Positions 7,441-16,257 of a stretch of DNA of 64,000 nt are shown here, in pieces. The stretch is from Clostridia bacterium (lineage in GTDB: Bacteria; Bacillota; Clostridia; Christensenellales; Borkfalkiaceae). A program made the translations under genes and the position numbers. Where the stretch lies: contig JAFTPU010000001.1 in the NCBI GenBank assembly GCA_017463105.1, positions 62,001 through 126,000 on the forward strand, given 5' to 3'. Each line of letters opens with the position of its first letter. Within the stretch, counting starts at the first letter, position 1. The notes below the pieces were generated by a model. It had not been told where the DNA came from, did not search any database, and saw nothing but the letters and a program-made list of their open reading frames with translations.

Positions 7441-7516
7441 TGGTGGAGATAAGCGGATTCGAACCGCTGGCCTCCTCGTTGCGAACGAGGCGCTCTACCA
7501 ACTGAGCCATATCCCC
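7441..7516 (-). tRNA. tRNA-Ala(CGC)
   Basis: 76 nt cloverleaf with encoded CCA. Acceptor GGGGATA pairs with TATCTCC and contains the G3-U70 pair that identifies alanine tRNAs. The anticodon loop TTCGCAA gives anticodon CGC. T-arm GGTTCGAATCC is canonical. The tRNA is the right boundary of the AT-rich island. Confidence 0.95.
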
Positions 7517-7529
7517 AAAAGCATTATCT

Positions 7530-7558
7530 ATTATATACCTTCCCTTTTTATTTGTCAA
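7530..7558 (-). promoter_or_regulatory. Promoter of tRNA-Ala
   Basis: TTGACA (7553-7558), 17 bases, TATAAT (7530-7535) on the - strand, 13 bases before the tRNA 5' end. Confidence 0.85.
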
Positions 7559-7579
7559 CGATTTTTTAGCCGTTTTTTA

Positions 7580-7619
7580 AAAAAATTATAAAAATCTCCA
7601 AACGGTCGTTCGGAGATTT
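7580..7619 (-). terminator. Terminator of the V-type ATPase operon
   Basis: AAATCTCC (7592-7599) and GGAGATTT (7612-7619) form the stem; on the - strand the stem is followed by T-rich TTATAATTTTTTT. It begins 4 bases after the subunit D stop. Confidence 0.85.
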
Positions 7620-7622
7620 CTT

Positions 7623-8243
7623 TTACGCTTTGCTTTTTACTTTCATCAATCTTACGACCGCGGCGCGTTCGTTTTCGTCCAGCTTGTCTTTGATATACTT
7701 GATCGTTTCCTCCAGCTGCGGGATCATTACGTATTCCAACGCGTTTACGCGGCGCTTGTTTCTTTCGATCTCCTCGGCAAGCATTCGCACCGTCTTTTCC
7801 GTCTGCGCCAATGCCACCATCTTCGGCAACAGCTCGGAAGCCTTTTGCACGGAATAGTCCGCCTCCCCCGTGATCTCCGAATACGCATACGGCAAACCGT
7901 CGGCGCGCTTTTCGCTTTTCAGCGTTACTTTCGGCACGTCGACCCCCATCACGCTCTGCGTTTCGCAGTCCGCGGTAACGGCGACGGACGGCATCGCAAA
8001 CGCCGTTTCCGCAACGCTCGGCGGCGTAACGGAACGCGCGATCGAAAAGGCGCGCAGCACCTCGGAGAGTTCTTGTTCGACCTCCTCTCTGAGCCGTTTC
8101 GCTTCCCGCAGTATCACGGTAAAGCGGCGGACCATTTCGTCCGATTTATCTTTTAAAAGCTTATGTCCCCGCGTTGCCGTGGAAAGCCGACCTTTCAGCT
8201 TTTTCAGCTCCATACGCGTGGGGTTCACGTTAAGCCTTGCCAT
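7623..8243 (-). CDS. ntpD: V-type ATPase subunit D (central stalk)
   Basis: 206 residues. Subunit D is the long coiled-coil shaft that turns inside the A3B3 head and couples ATP hydrolysis to the membrane rotor. The N-terminal NVNPTRMELKKLKGRL and the two long heptad-rich helices (about 5-75 and 130-200) flanking a short loop region are diagnostic, and the length is normal. Last gene of the nine-gene operon, 3 bases after subunit B, followed at once by a terminator. Confidence 0.95.
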   Translation of the reverse strand: MARLNVNPTRMELKKLKGRLSTATRGHKLLKDKSDEMVRRFTVILREAKRLREEVEQELSEVLRAFSIARSVTPPSVAETAFAMPSVAVTADCETQSVMGVDVPKVTLKSEKRADGLPYAYSEITGEADYSVQKASELLPKMVALAQTEKTVRMLAEEIERNKRRVNALEYVMIPQLEETIKYIKDKLDENERAAVVRLMKVKSKA

Positions 8244-8246
8244 TGC

Positions 8247-9617
8247 TTACTCCTTCCAATATTTTTCGATATATTCGGTGCGGATACGCTTCAATTCGCT
8301 CTTGGGCAAGATCGTGAGCAATCTCCAGCCCAGCTCGAGCGTCTCTTCGATCGTTCTGTCCGTTTCGAAGCCTTGGTTGACGTATTCGTTTTCGAACGCC
8401 TGCGCGAATTTCGCATACAGCTTATCCGTGTCGGAAAGCGCCGCTTCGCCCAAAATAGCGGAAAGCTCTTTCGCTTCCTTACCGCGGGCGTACGCCGCGA
8501 AAAGCTGGTTCATCGTATCGGCGTGGTCCTCTCTCGTCTTGTTTCTGCCGATACCCTTATCCTTCAATCGCGACAGCGACGGCAGCACGTCCACGGGCGG
8601 GTTGACGCCGCGTTTATAAAGATCGCGCGAAAGAATGATCTGCCCTTCCGTGATATAGCCCGTAAGGTCGGGGATCGGATGCGTTTTATCGTCCTCGGGC
8701 ATCGTCAAAATGGGAATTTGAGTAATAGACCCCTCTTTCCCGCGAATACGCCCCGCGCGTTCGTACAAACTCGCAAGGTCGGTATAGAGATACCCGGGAT
8801 ACCCGCGACGACCGGGAACTTCGCGGCGCGCCGCCGAAACCTCGCGGAGCGCCTCGGCGTAGTTGGTGATATCCGTCATGATGACGAGCACGTGCATGCC
8901 CTTCTCGAACGCGAGATATTCCGCGCAGGTGAGCGCCATACGGGGCGTGGAGATACGCTCGACGGCGGGGTCGTTTGCAAGATTGGTAAACAGCACCGTT
9001 CTTTCGATCGCGCCCGTTCTTTTGAAATCGTCCACGAAATATTGCGCTTCTTCGAACGTAATACCGATCGCGGCGAATACGACGGCAAATTTACAATCGC
9101 CGCTTCTGACCTTTGCCTGACGGGCGATCTGCGCCGCAAGCTCCGCGTGCGGCAAACCGCTCATCGAGAACACGGGCAGCTTCTGCCCGCGAACGAGCGT
9201 ATTCAAGCCGTCGATCGCGGAAATACCCGTTTGGATAAATTCGTTCGGATAATCGCGTGCGGCGGGATTAATCGGCTCGCCGTTGATATCCATTTTCTTT
9301 TCGGGGATAACGGGCGCGCCGCCGTCGCGGGGATTGCCCATACCGTCGAATACGCGTCCGAGCATATCCTCGGACACGGCAAGCTCCTGACTATGCCCCA
9401 AAAAACGCGCTTTCGCCCCCGCGATCTGCAAGCCCTGCGAGTTTTCGAAAAGCTGCACCACCGCTTTGTCGCGGTTGATTTCCAGCACCTTACCGCGACG
9501 AATTTCGCCGTTCGTATTGACGATATCGACGAGCTCGTTATATTTCACGCCCTCTACGCCCTCGACGACCATCAAGGGCCCGACGACTTCGCGTATGGTC
9601 TTGTATTCCTTAAACAT
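8247..9617 (-). CDS. ntpB: V-type ATPase subunit B (non-catalytic)
   Basis: 456 residues, full length. Subunit B alternates with A in the head and shapes the nucleotide sites without hydrolysing ATP: at the P-loop position it has SMSGLPHAE instead of GxxxxGKT, as expected. [12 protein letters not shown] at the N-terminus and [18 protein letters not shown] are family hallmarks. Its start overlaps the subunit A stop by 8 bases, consistent with translational coupling and equal stoichiometry. Confidence 0.97.
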   Translation of the reverse strand: MFKEYKTIREVVGPLMVVEGVEGVKYNELVDIVNTNGEIRRGKVLEINRDKAVVQLFENSQGLQIAGAKARFLGHSQELAVSEDMLGRVFDGMGNPRDGGAPVIPEKKMDINGEPINPAARDYPNEFIQTGISAIDGLNTLVRGQKLPVFSMSGLPHAELAAQIARQAKVRSGDCKFAVVFAAIGITFEEAQYFVDDFKRTGAIERTVLFTNLANDPAVERISTPRMALTCAEYLAFEKGMHVLVIMTDITNYAEALREVSAARREVPGRRGYPGYLYTDLASLYERAGRIRGKEGSITQIPILTMPEDDKTHPIPDLTGYITEGQIILSRDLYKRGVNPPVDVLPSLSRLKDKGIGRNKTREDHADTMNQLFAAYARGKEAKELSAILGEAALSDTDKLYAKFAQAFENEYVNQGFETDRTIEETLELGWRLLTILPKSELKRIRTEYIEKYWKE

Positions 9618-11376
9618 CGTCGTTTCCTCCTTCGGTCAACGCTTTGAGCTCCGTTTTCATCGACGCGAATATCTCGTCGAACTGCGCGAGGTTTTCTTCC
9701 CCGATATATTTCGCGCGCCCGATCTTTTCCTTGCAAGGGCAAGCGAGGATATCGTCCAGATCGGCGTACGACGCGATCGCCTCGCCCGCCAAACGGTTAA
9801 ACTCGTAGATAAGCTTCAGCATAAGGAACTGCTTGCGCATAGATGTGAACGTGTCTACCTCATGGAAAGCGTTTTGGTGCAAATAGTCCTCGCGGACGAT
9901 CTTCGCCGTTTCCATCGTGAGTCGGTCCTTGGAGGACAGTGCGTCCATACCGACAAGACGCACGATCTCGTCGAGCTCGGCTTCCTCTTGCAAGATCGTC
10001 ATCACAAACTGACGGTATTGTAAAAATTCTTTGCCCACCGTTTCGTCGTACCAATCCTTCATCTTATCCGCATACAGCGAATAGCTGATCAGCCAATCGA
10101 TCGCGGGGAAATGACGCTTGTAGGCAAGCGACGAGGAAAGTCCCCAAAATACTTTGACGATACGAAGAGTCGCCTGTGAAACGGGCTCGCTCAGATCGCC
10201 GCCCGGAGGCGATACCGCACCGATCGCCGTGACCGAACCGATACGCTCTTCCTTGCCGAGCAGCTTCACGATACCCGCGCGCTCGTAAAATTCCGCCAAA
10301 CGGGAAGCGAGGTATGCGGGATAGCCCTCGTCCCCCGGCATTTCCTCCAATCTTCCGCTCATCTCACGGAGCGCCTCCGCCCAACGGGAGGTGGAATCCG
10401 CCATGATCGCCACGCTGTAGCCCATATCGCGAAAATATTCGGCGATCGTGATCCCCGTATAAATGGACGCTTCGCGCGCCGCCACGGGCATATCCGAAGT
10501 GTTGGCGATCAGCACCGTACGCTTCATCAAAGGCTCGCCCGTTTTCGGGTCCTTAAGCTCGGGGAACTCGTTTAAAACGTCCGTCATCTCGTTGCCGCGC
10601 TCGCCGCAACCGACGTATACGATAATATCCGCGTCCGCCCATTTCGCGAGCTGGTGCTGTACGACCGTTTTTCCGCTCCCGAAAGGACCGGGCACCGCCG
10701 CCACGCCGCCTTTGGCGATCGGGAACAGCGTATCGATAACGCGTTGCCCCGTGACCATAGGCTTATTGGGGGAAAGCTTTTCTTTATAGGGTCTGCCCTT
10801 ACGAACGGGCCATTTGCGGAGCATACAAACGGGTTTCACGCCCGCTTCCGTACTGATCTGCGCCACCGTTTCCTCGACGGTATACTCGCCCTCGGCGATC
10901 GAAACGACCTTGCCGCCCATGCCCTGCGGCACCAAGATCCTATGTTCGACGATCTCCGTCTCGTTGACGACGCCGAGAATATCGCCCGCCTCTACCGTAT
11001 CGCCGACCTTCACCTTGGGAATAAACGCCCATTTTCTTTCTCTGTCGAGATTGTTGACGGACACGCCGCGCGAAATACGGTCGCCGTATTTGAAATACAA
11101 CGCGGTAAGCGGGCGTTGGATGCCGTCGAAAATGCCCGTGATAAGCCCCGGCGCAAGCTCCGCCGAAAGCGGTTCGCCCGTAGAATACACGTCCTCGCCG
11201 GGACCCAGCCCCGCCGTTTCCTCGTATACCTGAATGGACGCCTTATCGCCGCGAAGCTCGATGATCTCCCCGATCAAGCCTTTTTCCGAAACGCGCACGA
11301 CGTCGTAAAGCTTCGCGTCCGCCATACCCTCCGCGATAATCAAAGGGCCAGAAATTTTTACCGTTTTTCCTGCCAT
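9610..11376 (-). CDS. ntpA: V-type ATPase subunit A (catalytic)
   Basis: 588 residues, normal length. It hydrolyses ATP in the A3B3 head. The P-loop GPFGSGKT is at about 230-237 and the catalytic glutamate is in GCGERGNEM (about E259). The bulge domain characteristic of A subunits is present ([10 protein letters not shown] ... [16 protein letters not shown], about 108-170). Overlaps subunit B by 8 bases and follows subunit F by 13 bases. Confidence 0.97.
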   Translation of the reverse strand: MAGKTVKISGPLIIAEGMADAKLYDVVRVSEKGLIGEIIELRGDKASIQVYEETAGLGPGEDVYSTGEPLSAELAPGLITGIFDGIQRPLTALYFKYGDRISRGVSVNNLDRERKWAFIPKVKVGDTVEAGDILGVVNETEIVEHRILVPQGMGGKVVSIAEGEYTVEETVAQISTEAGVKPVCMLRKWPVRKGRPYKEKLSPNKPMVTGQRVIDTLFPIAKGGVAAVPGPFGSGKTVVQHQLAKWADADIIVYVGCGERGNEMTDVLNEFPELKDPKTGEPLMKRTVLIANTSDMPVAAREASIYTGITIAEYFRDMGYSVAIMADSTSRWAEALREMSGRLEEMPGDEGYPAYLASRLAEFYERAGIVKLLGKEERIGSVTAIGAVSPPGGDLSEPVSQATLRIVKVFWGLSSSLAYKRHFPAIDWLISYSLYADKMKDWYDETVGKEFLQYRQFVMTILQEEAELDEIVRLVGMDALSSKDRLTMETAKIVREDYLHQNAFHEVDTFTSMRKQFLMLKLIYEFNRLAGEAIASYADLDDILACPCKEKIGRAKYIGEENLAQFDEIFASMKTELKALTEGGNDDV

Positions 11377-11389
11377 CGTTTTGTCCTCG

Positions 11390-11710
11390 TCAATCCTTGT
11401 TGAATAATATGTCCACGCCCAACGCGCGTTCCATTGCGCTTTTGAGCGCCTCCGCGCCGTACCCGTCCGAGCCCGCGCCCGACGGCACGGTCGCCACCAC
11501 GGGATAGGGCTCCTCGTCGAAGCGTTTCAGAAATTCCGTCAACGGGCGGGCAAGGTCCTCCGTGAGGAAAATGATCTGATATTCTTTTGCGATCCTGCGC
11601 AATATCTCCCGCGCTTGCTTTTCGTCCTCGGCGGGAAAGGTCGCAACCCCTGCCGCTTTGAACACCATGATCCCGTCGCCGTTCCCGACGATCGCCGTTT
11701 TTCCCGTCAC
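11390..11710 (-). CDS. ntpG: V-type ATPase subunit F
   Basis: 106 residues from a GTG at 11710, preceded by GGGAGG with an 8-base gap; a longer in-frame start at 11809 would overlap subunit C by 85 bases and add 33 residues unlike the family, so it is rejected. Subunit F binds the D shaft in the central stalk; [18 protein letters not shown] and [11 protein letters not shown] are typical of its Rossmann-like fold. Gap to subunit C is 14 bases. The enterococcal symbol for subunit F is ntpG; other genomes use atpF or ahaF. Confidence 0.92.
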   Translation of the reverse strand: MTGKTAIVGNGDGIMVFKAAGVATFPAEDEKQAREILRRIAKEYQIIFLTEDLARPLTEFLKRFDEEPYPVVATVPSGAGSDGYGAEALKSAMERALGVDILFNKD

Positions 11711-11724
11711 CGACCTATCCTCCC

Positions 11725-12699
11725 TTAAAACGCCCGCAATCTGCGTTTGATATCCTGTTCGCGCAAGCCCGCCGAAAGACACGCGAACACGACGCGCACG
11801 TTCGCACATTCCGCCTTTCTTCTATATATATAATACAGGAACGGCTCGCTTTTTTTCAGCTCGTATTTCCGCTCGGCAAAATACGTCGTATCGTAGCTTT
11901 CGAGCATTCTCTCCGCTTGCGTAAACGGCAACCCCCTCTCTTTGGCTTCCAAGCATAAATCCAAAAATTCGCCGTACGCCGTTTTCTTGAACGCCGCTTT
12001 CGTCCTTGCGCTATCCTCCTCGAAGATCGCCGAAAGCGTTTCTTCCGTCAGCTTTCCCGCAGGCAGATATTTTCCCCGCGCGATCTCCTTATCGCCGCAA
12101 CGGAACGCAACGAGGATATTCGTCATATCCGCTTTCGCAACGAGCAGCTTTTTGAGTACGGGACGGAATTTCACCGTTTCGAGCAAATACGCGTACAGGG
12201 CTTTCTCGAATATCTCGCCCACCTTCGCGCCCGACGGTTCTTCCCGTAAAAGCTCCGTCGCTTTTTCGCAAGCTTCTTTCAGAAAAACGTTTTCCAATAC
12301 CGAAAAATCGGAAGTGTTCACGCAATTTCTCAGCGTTTCGACGGACGCGAGCCCCTCGCCCGTCAACATTCTCTCCGCACTTTCGTTCAGATACGCCGCT
12401 TTGACAAGCGCTTTCGCGTTATGAAAATCACGCGGAGAAAGAAGATACGCCTTTTCCGTTTTCGAGGGAGCGAACTCGCGAATGAACGCGTCGATCTTTT
12501 CTTCCTCGACCGCGATCGTTTTTTCATACTCGTACGCGCACGTCGCCGTTTCCGCGCCGCCGCCGAAGCCACTGTCGAGCAAAAGGCGAAACGCCTCCTC
12601 TGCCGTCAATTCGCAGAGGCGGAAAATTTTATCCTTCAAAAGATATTTTTCCCTTGCGGCGATCACGCCGCCCGTGTACGTGGTATCCAAGTATCCCAT
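11725..12699 (-). CDS. ntpC: V-type ATPase subunit C (d-type)
   Basis: 324 residues from the ATG at 12699, which has GGAG 8 bases upstream; the earlier in-frame ATG at 12774 would overlap subunit E. Subunit C sits in the socket between the D-F shaft and the proteolipid ring. GYLDTTYTGGVIAAREKYLL at the start matches the family's N-terminal 'Y..aR.r..k..LL' element, and the rest is a helical three-fold repeat. Gap to subunit E is 19 bases. Confidence 0.92.
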   Translation of the reverse strand: MGYLDTTYTGGVIAAREKYLLKDKIFRLCELTAEEAFRLLLDSGFGGGAETATCAYEYEKTIAVEEEKIDAFIREFAPSKTEKAYLLSPRDFHNAKALVKAAYLNESAERMLTGEGLASVETLRNCVNTSDFSVLENVFLKEACEKATELLREEPSGAKVGEIFEKALYAYLLETVKFRPVLKKLLVAKADMTNILVAFRCGDKEIARGKYLPAGKLTEETLSAIFEEDSARTKAAFKKTAYGEFLDLCLEAKERGLPFTQAERMLESYDTTYFAERKYELKKSEPFLYYIYRRKAECANVRVVFACLSAGLREQDIKRRLRAF

Positions 12700-12718
12700 T
12701 CTTATCTCCGATACGGAC

Positions 12719-13288
12719 TCATTTAAAAAGCTCGCGCGCCAGCTCCGCCTGATATTCCTCGCGGTCGGCGGCAAGCAGCGCGCCGTAGGAAAGGTCCTTG
12801 TCCGCGATCTCGCCCACGAGCTTCACACCGCCGTCGAGCGGCAGTCTCGTTTCGGAGATCTTCAATTCCTTTTCCTTCACTACGGGCAATATACGCGCCT
12901 CGTCCGCGTATTTGAAATTCTCCGCAAAAAAGAGTTCGTCGCCCTTTTCGGCATACTTTTCCAAAAGCGCGGTCACAAGGCGCAAGCAGTCCTCTTTTTC
13001 AAGCGCGATCAGCCGATCGAGCGCGAGCGCATACACGCGGTCGACCGTCTTGCGCTTTTCCTTCAAGTGCAGCTTTGCGCTCTCCAATCGCGCGTCCGCG
13101 GCTTTCTTTTCGAAAATACTTTCCGTCTTTTGCCTCACGTCCGCTTCCGTTTCACGGCGCGCTTTTTCGGCGCGCGAAGAAGCGTCGGCGAGTAATTTCG
13201 CCGCCTTGCTCTCCGCCTCCGCAACGATCGAAAGCGCCTCCGCGTTTGCGTCGGAAAGTATTTTGTCTACAATGTTTTGCATGCCCAT
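12719..13288 (-). CDS. ntpE: V-type ATPase subunit E (peripheral stalk)
   Basis: 189 residues. Subunit E pairs with subunit H/G to make the peripheral stalk that stops the head from turning. The first 100 residues are an Ala/Lys/Glu coiled coil and the last 90 form the globular head-binding domain. Start is ambiguous between ATGs at 13288 and 13282; the ribosome binding site is weak. Lies 14 bases after the K subunit. Confidence 0.92.
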   Translation of the reverse strand: MGMQNIVDKILSDANAEALSIVAEAESKAAKLLADASSRAEKARRETEADVRQKTESIFEKKAADARLESAKLHLKEKRKTVDRVYALALDRLIALEKEDCLRLVTALLEKYAEKGDELFFAENFKYADEARILPVVKEKELKISETRLPLDGGVKLVGEIADKDLSYGALLAADREEYQAELARELFK

Positions 13289-13302
13289 GGTTTACCCGTT
13301 AT

Positions 13303-13746
13303 TTAAAACTGTCCCACGAGCATGATGGAGATGATCAGACCGAGGATCGCGTAGAATTCGATCATACCGGGATAAACGATCATCTTACCCGAAAGGCTTT
13401 CCTGCTTGCCGACCGCATAGATACAGTTGACGGCGGATTTACCTTGGAACCATGCGGATACAAAGCCCGAAATGGTCATCGGAAGCATTGCGCTGAAGAT
13501 CGCCCAACCCTGCGCGGTCGTCATAGCCGCGTTTACCGAGCCCGACGCGATGATGCCGATAATAAAGCCGTAGATACCCTGCGTCGCGGGAAGCAACACG
13601 AGGACCATGACCTTACCGAACTTTTTGGGATCCTCGCCCAAAACGCCCGCCGCCGCGGTGCTGGTCTTATAAAGACCGATACAGGAACCGATACCGCAAA
13701 GCAATACGCAAGCCGCAATACCAATCAAAGCTATTGTGTAACCCAT
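13303..13746 (-). CDS. ntpK: V-type ATPase proteolipid subunit K, Na+-type ligand set
   Basis: 147 residues forming two helical hairpins (four membrane helices), the double-length c subunit of the rotor ring. The ion-binding residues known in Enterococcus hirae NtpK (L61, T64, Q65, Y68, Q110, E139) correspond at a constant offset of nine to L52, T55, Q56, Y59 (LPATQGIY), Q101 (FQGKS) and E130 (MIEFY). This predicts Na+ rather than H+ as the coupling ion (family knowledge plus inference). GGAGG 9 bases before the ATG gives strong translation, suitable for a ring subunit. Confidence 0.95.
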   Translation of the reverse strand: MGYTIALIGIAACVLLCGIGSCIGLYKTSTAAAGVLGEDPKKFGKVMVLVLLPATQGIYGFIIGIIASGSVNAAMTTAQGWAIFSAMLPMTISGFVSAWFQGKSAVNCIYAVGKQESLSGKMIVYPGMIEFYAILGLIISIMLVGQF

Positions 13747-13809
13747 AATAAAAATCCTCCGATTTTTGTTTTTTATTTATTTGCAAAACGGCGCAAGCCG
13801 TTTCATCGC

Positions 13810-15795
13810 CTATTTTTCCGCGTTTGCGGGAAGCAGATACACGTATTTGCGTTTCGAGCCGAGCGGCGTGAACAGCTCGCCTTCGCCCTCAAAAAACCTG
13901 CCGTAAAATTCTACGTACTGAAGCCGTGCGTCGTGGATATATGCGCCGAGAAGATTCATGACCAAATTGAATCCGTGCCCGACGATCAACAATACCACGC
14001 CGAGAACGATCATCGGCACTCTTCCGCTTACGATAAATCCACCCGCGTACGTTGCGATGATCTGTCCGATGACTGCGCCCGAAAGCATCAATCCGTACAA
14101 TCTCGCATAGCTCAAAATATCCGAAGCGTAATTGATGACACCGTACGCCGCGCCGAAACCCTTGGTGAACTTGCCGAAAAGCTTCTCTTTCCTGCCCGCC
14201 GTCAACATTGCAAGCGCAAGCGATACGCCCGCCGTGATCCCGCCGACCGTTCCCAAGATCGGAACGTTCGCTTCTTCGACGAAGCCGACGACGGCAAGCC
14301 CGACGCCGACGGAAAAGAACGCCCAGATCACGCCGTCGCAGATACCGCCGATAATATCGCCCCGACGCCATTGTTGCCACGCGCGGCAGATATATCCCGC
14401 AAATAATTGAAAAACGCCTAGCACCATACTGATGACGAGAACGCTCGGCACGGCGATCCCCGCAAGCGACCACATATCCGTCTGCGGATTGGGCATCACC
14501 GTCTTTGAAAAGATCGCGAAACCGAACAGGGAATTGAATAACGCGCCCCAAAGGATCGCGAACAGTCCGCCGATCGCGAACGCGCCCGCGAGACGGGACG
14601 TGCCCGTGGGTCGCCCGCGGTTTTTCCACCACAGCCACCCGCCGACGAGCGTCATTAAAAGCCCGTAGCCCGCGTCGCCGATGATAAAGCCCATAAACAG
14701 ACTGTAAAAGAACGCCATCACCGCGTTGGGATCGAATTCCCGATAATTGGGCGTGGAATAGGTATTGGTAATGCTTTCGAAGTTCGAAACGACCGCATTG
14801 TTTTTCAACAGCGTCGGCGGTTCGTCCTCCTCGGCGGGATCGAAAAATTCGAAAAACGTCGTTTTCCCCGTCCCCTTCAATTCGTTTTCGACCGTCGCTT
14901 CCGCCTCTTTCGGCACGTACGCTTGCAACAAGAAGGTACGCTCGGTCGTGCGGAGCTTTTCGCCCGTTTCCGCTTTTTCAAGCTCGAACGAAAGCCGATC
15001 GCAATAAATTTTCAACGGTCTGATTTCCGACCGCATTTCATACGTTTCGAAAACGTTTTTCTTCAGCGCGGCAAGGAGTTCCTCCTTACGCCGCAAAGCG
15101 TTTGCGTAAACCTCTGCGCCCGTCGTTTCCCCGCCGTAGGGACACGCCGTGAAACCGAACGAGGACAGCGCTCCCTCCGTTTCCGCCGCGACCGACTTGT
15201 GCGAAACGACGAGAAGCAACGCCTCGTCGCCCGTCGCGTTCAGCGTTTTTACGTCGCAAAGCTCCGTTTCGAAAAGCGCCGCCTTCAACGCTTCCGCGCC
15301 CGTCGAAGCGACCGTGCCCAACCGCACCCGCGCGTGCCTCGTATCGGCAAAAGCCGAAAACGGCTCGTTCACCGTCGCGTATATCTCCGCTTGCCCGATA
15401 CTTCTCGCGCATTTGACGAGCTCGGCTTTCAGCGAATTTTTTTCGTCGGTCAGCGCGTTGATCCGTTCGAGCGTCGCCGACACGCGAGCCTCGTCGTCTT
15501 TCGCCGCCATAAATTCGGAATAGCTTACATCGAAGCCGTCCTTCAAAACGTCCGACTTCATAGCGTGCTCTTTTTCGTAATTTTCCGTTTCCGTGCAAAG
15601 CGCGGAAAGCGCGGCTTCCACCGAAGAGACCTTCGCTTTCAACCCCTCCGTTTCGTATTCGGAAACGACGGCGTTCTCCGCCGCCGCATGTGAAACGATC
15701 TCCACAGCGCACGTACGCTGCAAAGCGTTCAGGATCGCGTCTTTGTCGTACGACATCGCCACGAGATTGAGTTTTCGCATCTCAGCAATTGCCAC
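13810..15795 (-). CDS. ntpI: V-type ATPase subunit I (a-type stator)
   Basis: 661 residues, start at a GTG (15795) with GGGAGG 8 bases upstream; the ATG at 15780 is the alternative. The N-terminal about 340 residues are soluble and helical, clamping the peripheral stalks; the C-terminal half has seven or eight membrane helices and carries the ion half-channels. MAFFYSLFMGFIIGDAGYGL and SYARLYGLMLSGAVI are hallmark segments, the latter holding the essential arginine. Overlaps the H/G gene by 14 bases. Confidence 0.95.
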   Translation of the reverse strand: MAIAEMRKLNLVAMSYDKDAILNALQRTCAVEIVSHAAAENAVVSEYETEGLKAKVSSVEAALSALCTETENYEKEHAMKSDVLKDGFDVSYSEFMAAKDDEARVSATLERINALTDEKNSLKAELVKCARSIGQAEIYATVNEPFSAFADTRHARVRLGTVASTGAEALKAALFETELCDVKTLNATGDEALLLVVSHKSVAAETEGALSSFGFTACPYGGETTGAEVYANALRRKEELLAALKKNVFETYEMRSEIRPLKIYCDRLSFELEKAETGEKLRTTERTFLLQAYVPKEAEATVENELKGTGKTTFFEFFDPAEEDEPPTLLKNNAVVSNFESITNTYSTPNYREFDPNAVMAFFYSLFMGFIIGDAGYGLLMTLVGGWLWWKNRGRPTGTSRLAGAFAIGGLFAILWGALFNSLFGFAIFSKTVMPNPQTDMWSLAGIAVPSVLVISMVLGVFQLFAGYICRAWQQWRRGDIIGGICDGVIWAFFSVGVGLAVVGFVEEANVPILGTVGGITAGVSLALAMLTAGRKEKLFGKFTKGFGAAYGVINYASDILSYARLYGLMLSGAVIGQIIATYAGGFIVSGRVPMIVLGVVLLIVGHGFNLVMNLLGAYIHDARLQYVEFYGRFFEGEGELFTPLGSKRKYVYLLPANAEK

Positions 15796-16102
15796 CGACT
15801 ATCCTCCCGACGATCTTACCGATACAATCCTCTGCGTTTTCAAGGGCTTGCGCGCAATATTCCCGCGCCTGTTTTTCTTCCGTCTTTACCGAGATCTCAA
15901 AGCGTCGCTCCGCTTCCGCACGCGCGTTTTTCACCTGCGTTTCGGCGTACGCTTTGCAAACCTCCGCGGAGGACTGCTCCGTGCGCGCGGCTTGTTTTTC
16001 CGCTTCCGCAACGAGCGCCGCCGCTTTTTCGTACGCCGCGTTTTTTATAGCCGAAGCCCGTGCTTCCGCTTCCGTTATCGATTTAAGCATTTCTTCCGTC
16101 AT
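15782..16102 (-). CDS. ntpF: V-type ATPase subunit H/G (peripheral stalk)
   Basis: 106 residues, one long Ala/Glu/Lys-rich coiled coil (ITEAEARASAIKNAAYEKA ...), as expected for the H/G subunit that twines with E. First gene of the ATPase operon; its 5' leader contains a small hairpin (AAAAGG-GAG / CTCCTTTT, about 16113-16137) that does not look like a terminator. Confidence 0.88.
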   Translation of the reverse strand: MTEEMLKSITEAEARASAIKNAAYEKAAALVAEAEKQAARTEQSSAEVCKAYAETQVKNARAEAERRFEISVKTEEKQAREYCAQALENAEDCIGKIVGRIVGGNC

Positions 16103-16152
16103 AACCGCCTCGCCGAAAAGGAGCTTTTCTCCCTTTTAACAATATTGAATTT

Positions 16153-16181
16153 ATTATAACACTTCACCCCGATTTTGTCAA
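16153..16181 (-). promoter_or_regulatory. Promoter of the V-type ATPase operon
   Basis: TTGACA (16176-16181), exactly 17 bases, TATAAT (16153-16158) on the - strand: consensus sigma-A promoter 50 bases before the first start codon. Confidence 0.88.
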
Positions 16182-16225
16182 TAGCCCGCTGTCATATTTT
16201 TTTACGTTTTCGCACAAATTTTACC

Positions 16226-16252
16226 AAAAGAAAAACACGGCTTTCGCCGTGC
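16226..16252 (-). terminator. Terminator of the MATE gene
   Basis: GCACGGC, tetraloop GAAA, GCCGTG, then TTTTTCTTTT on the - strand, starting 6 bases after the MATE stop. Confidence 0.9.
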
Positions 16253-16257
16253 TTACC

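Noticed and set aside
7262-7558. 98-codon leftward frame
   Set aside because: It reads through tRNA-Ala and its terminator; the AQLVERLVRNEEASGSNP sequence is a usual false translation of tRNA.
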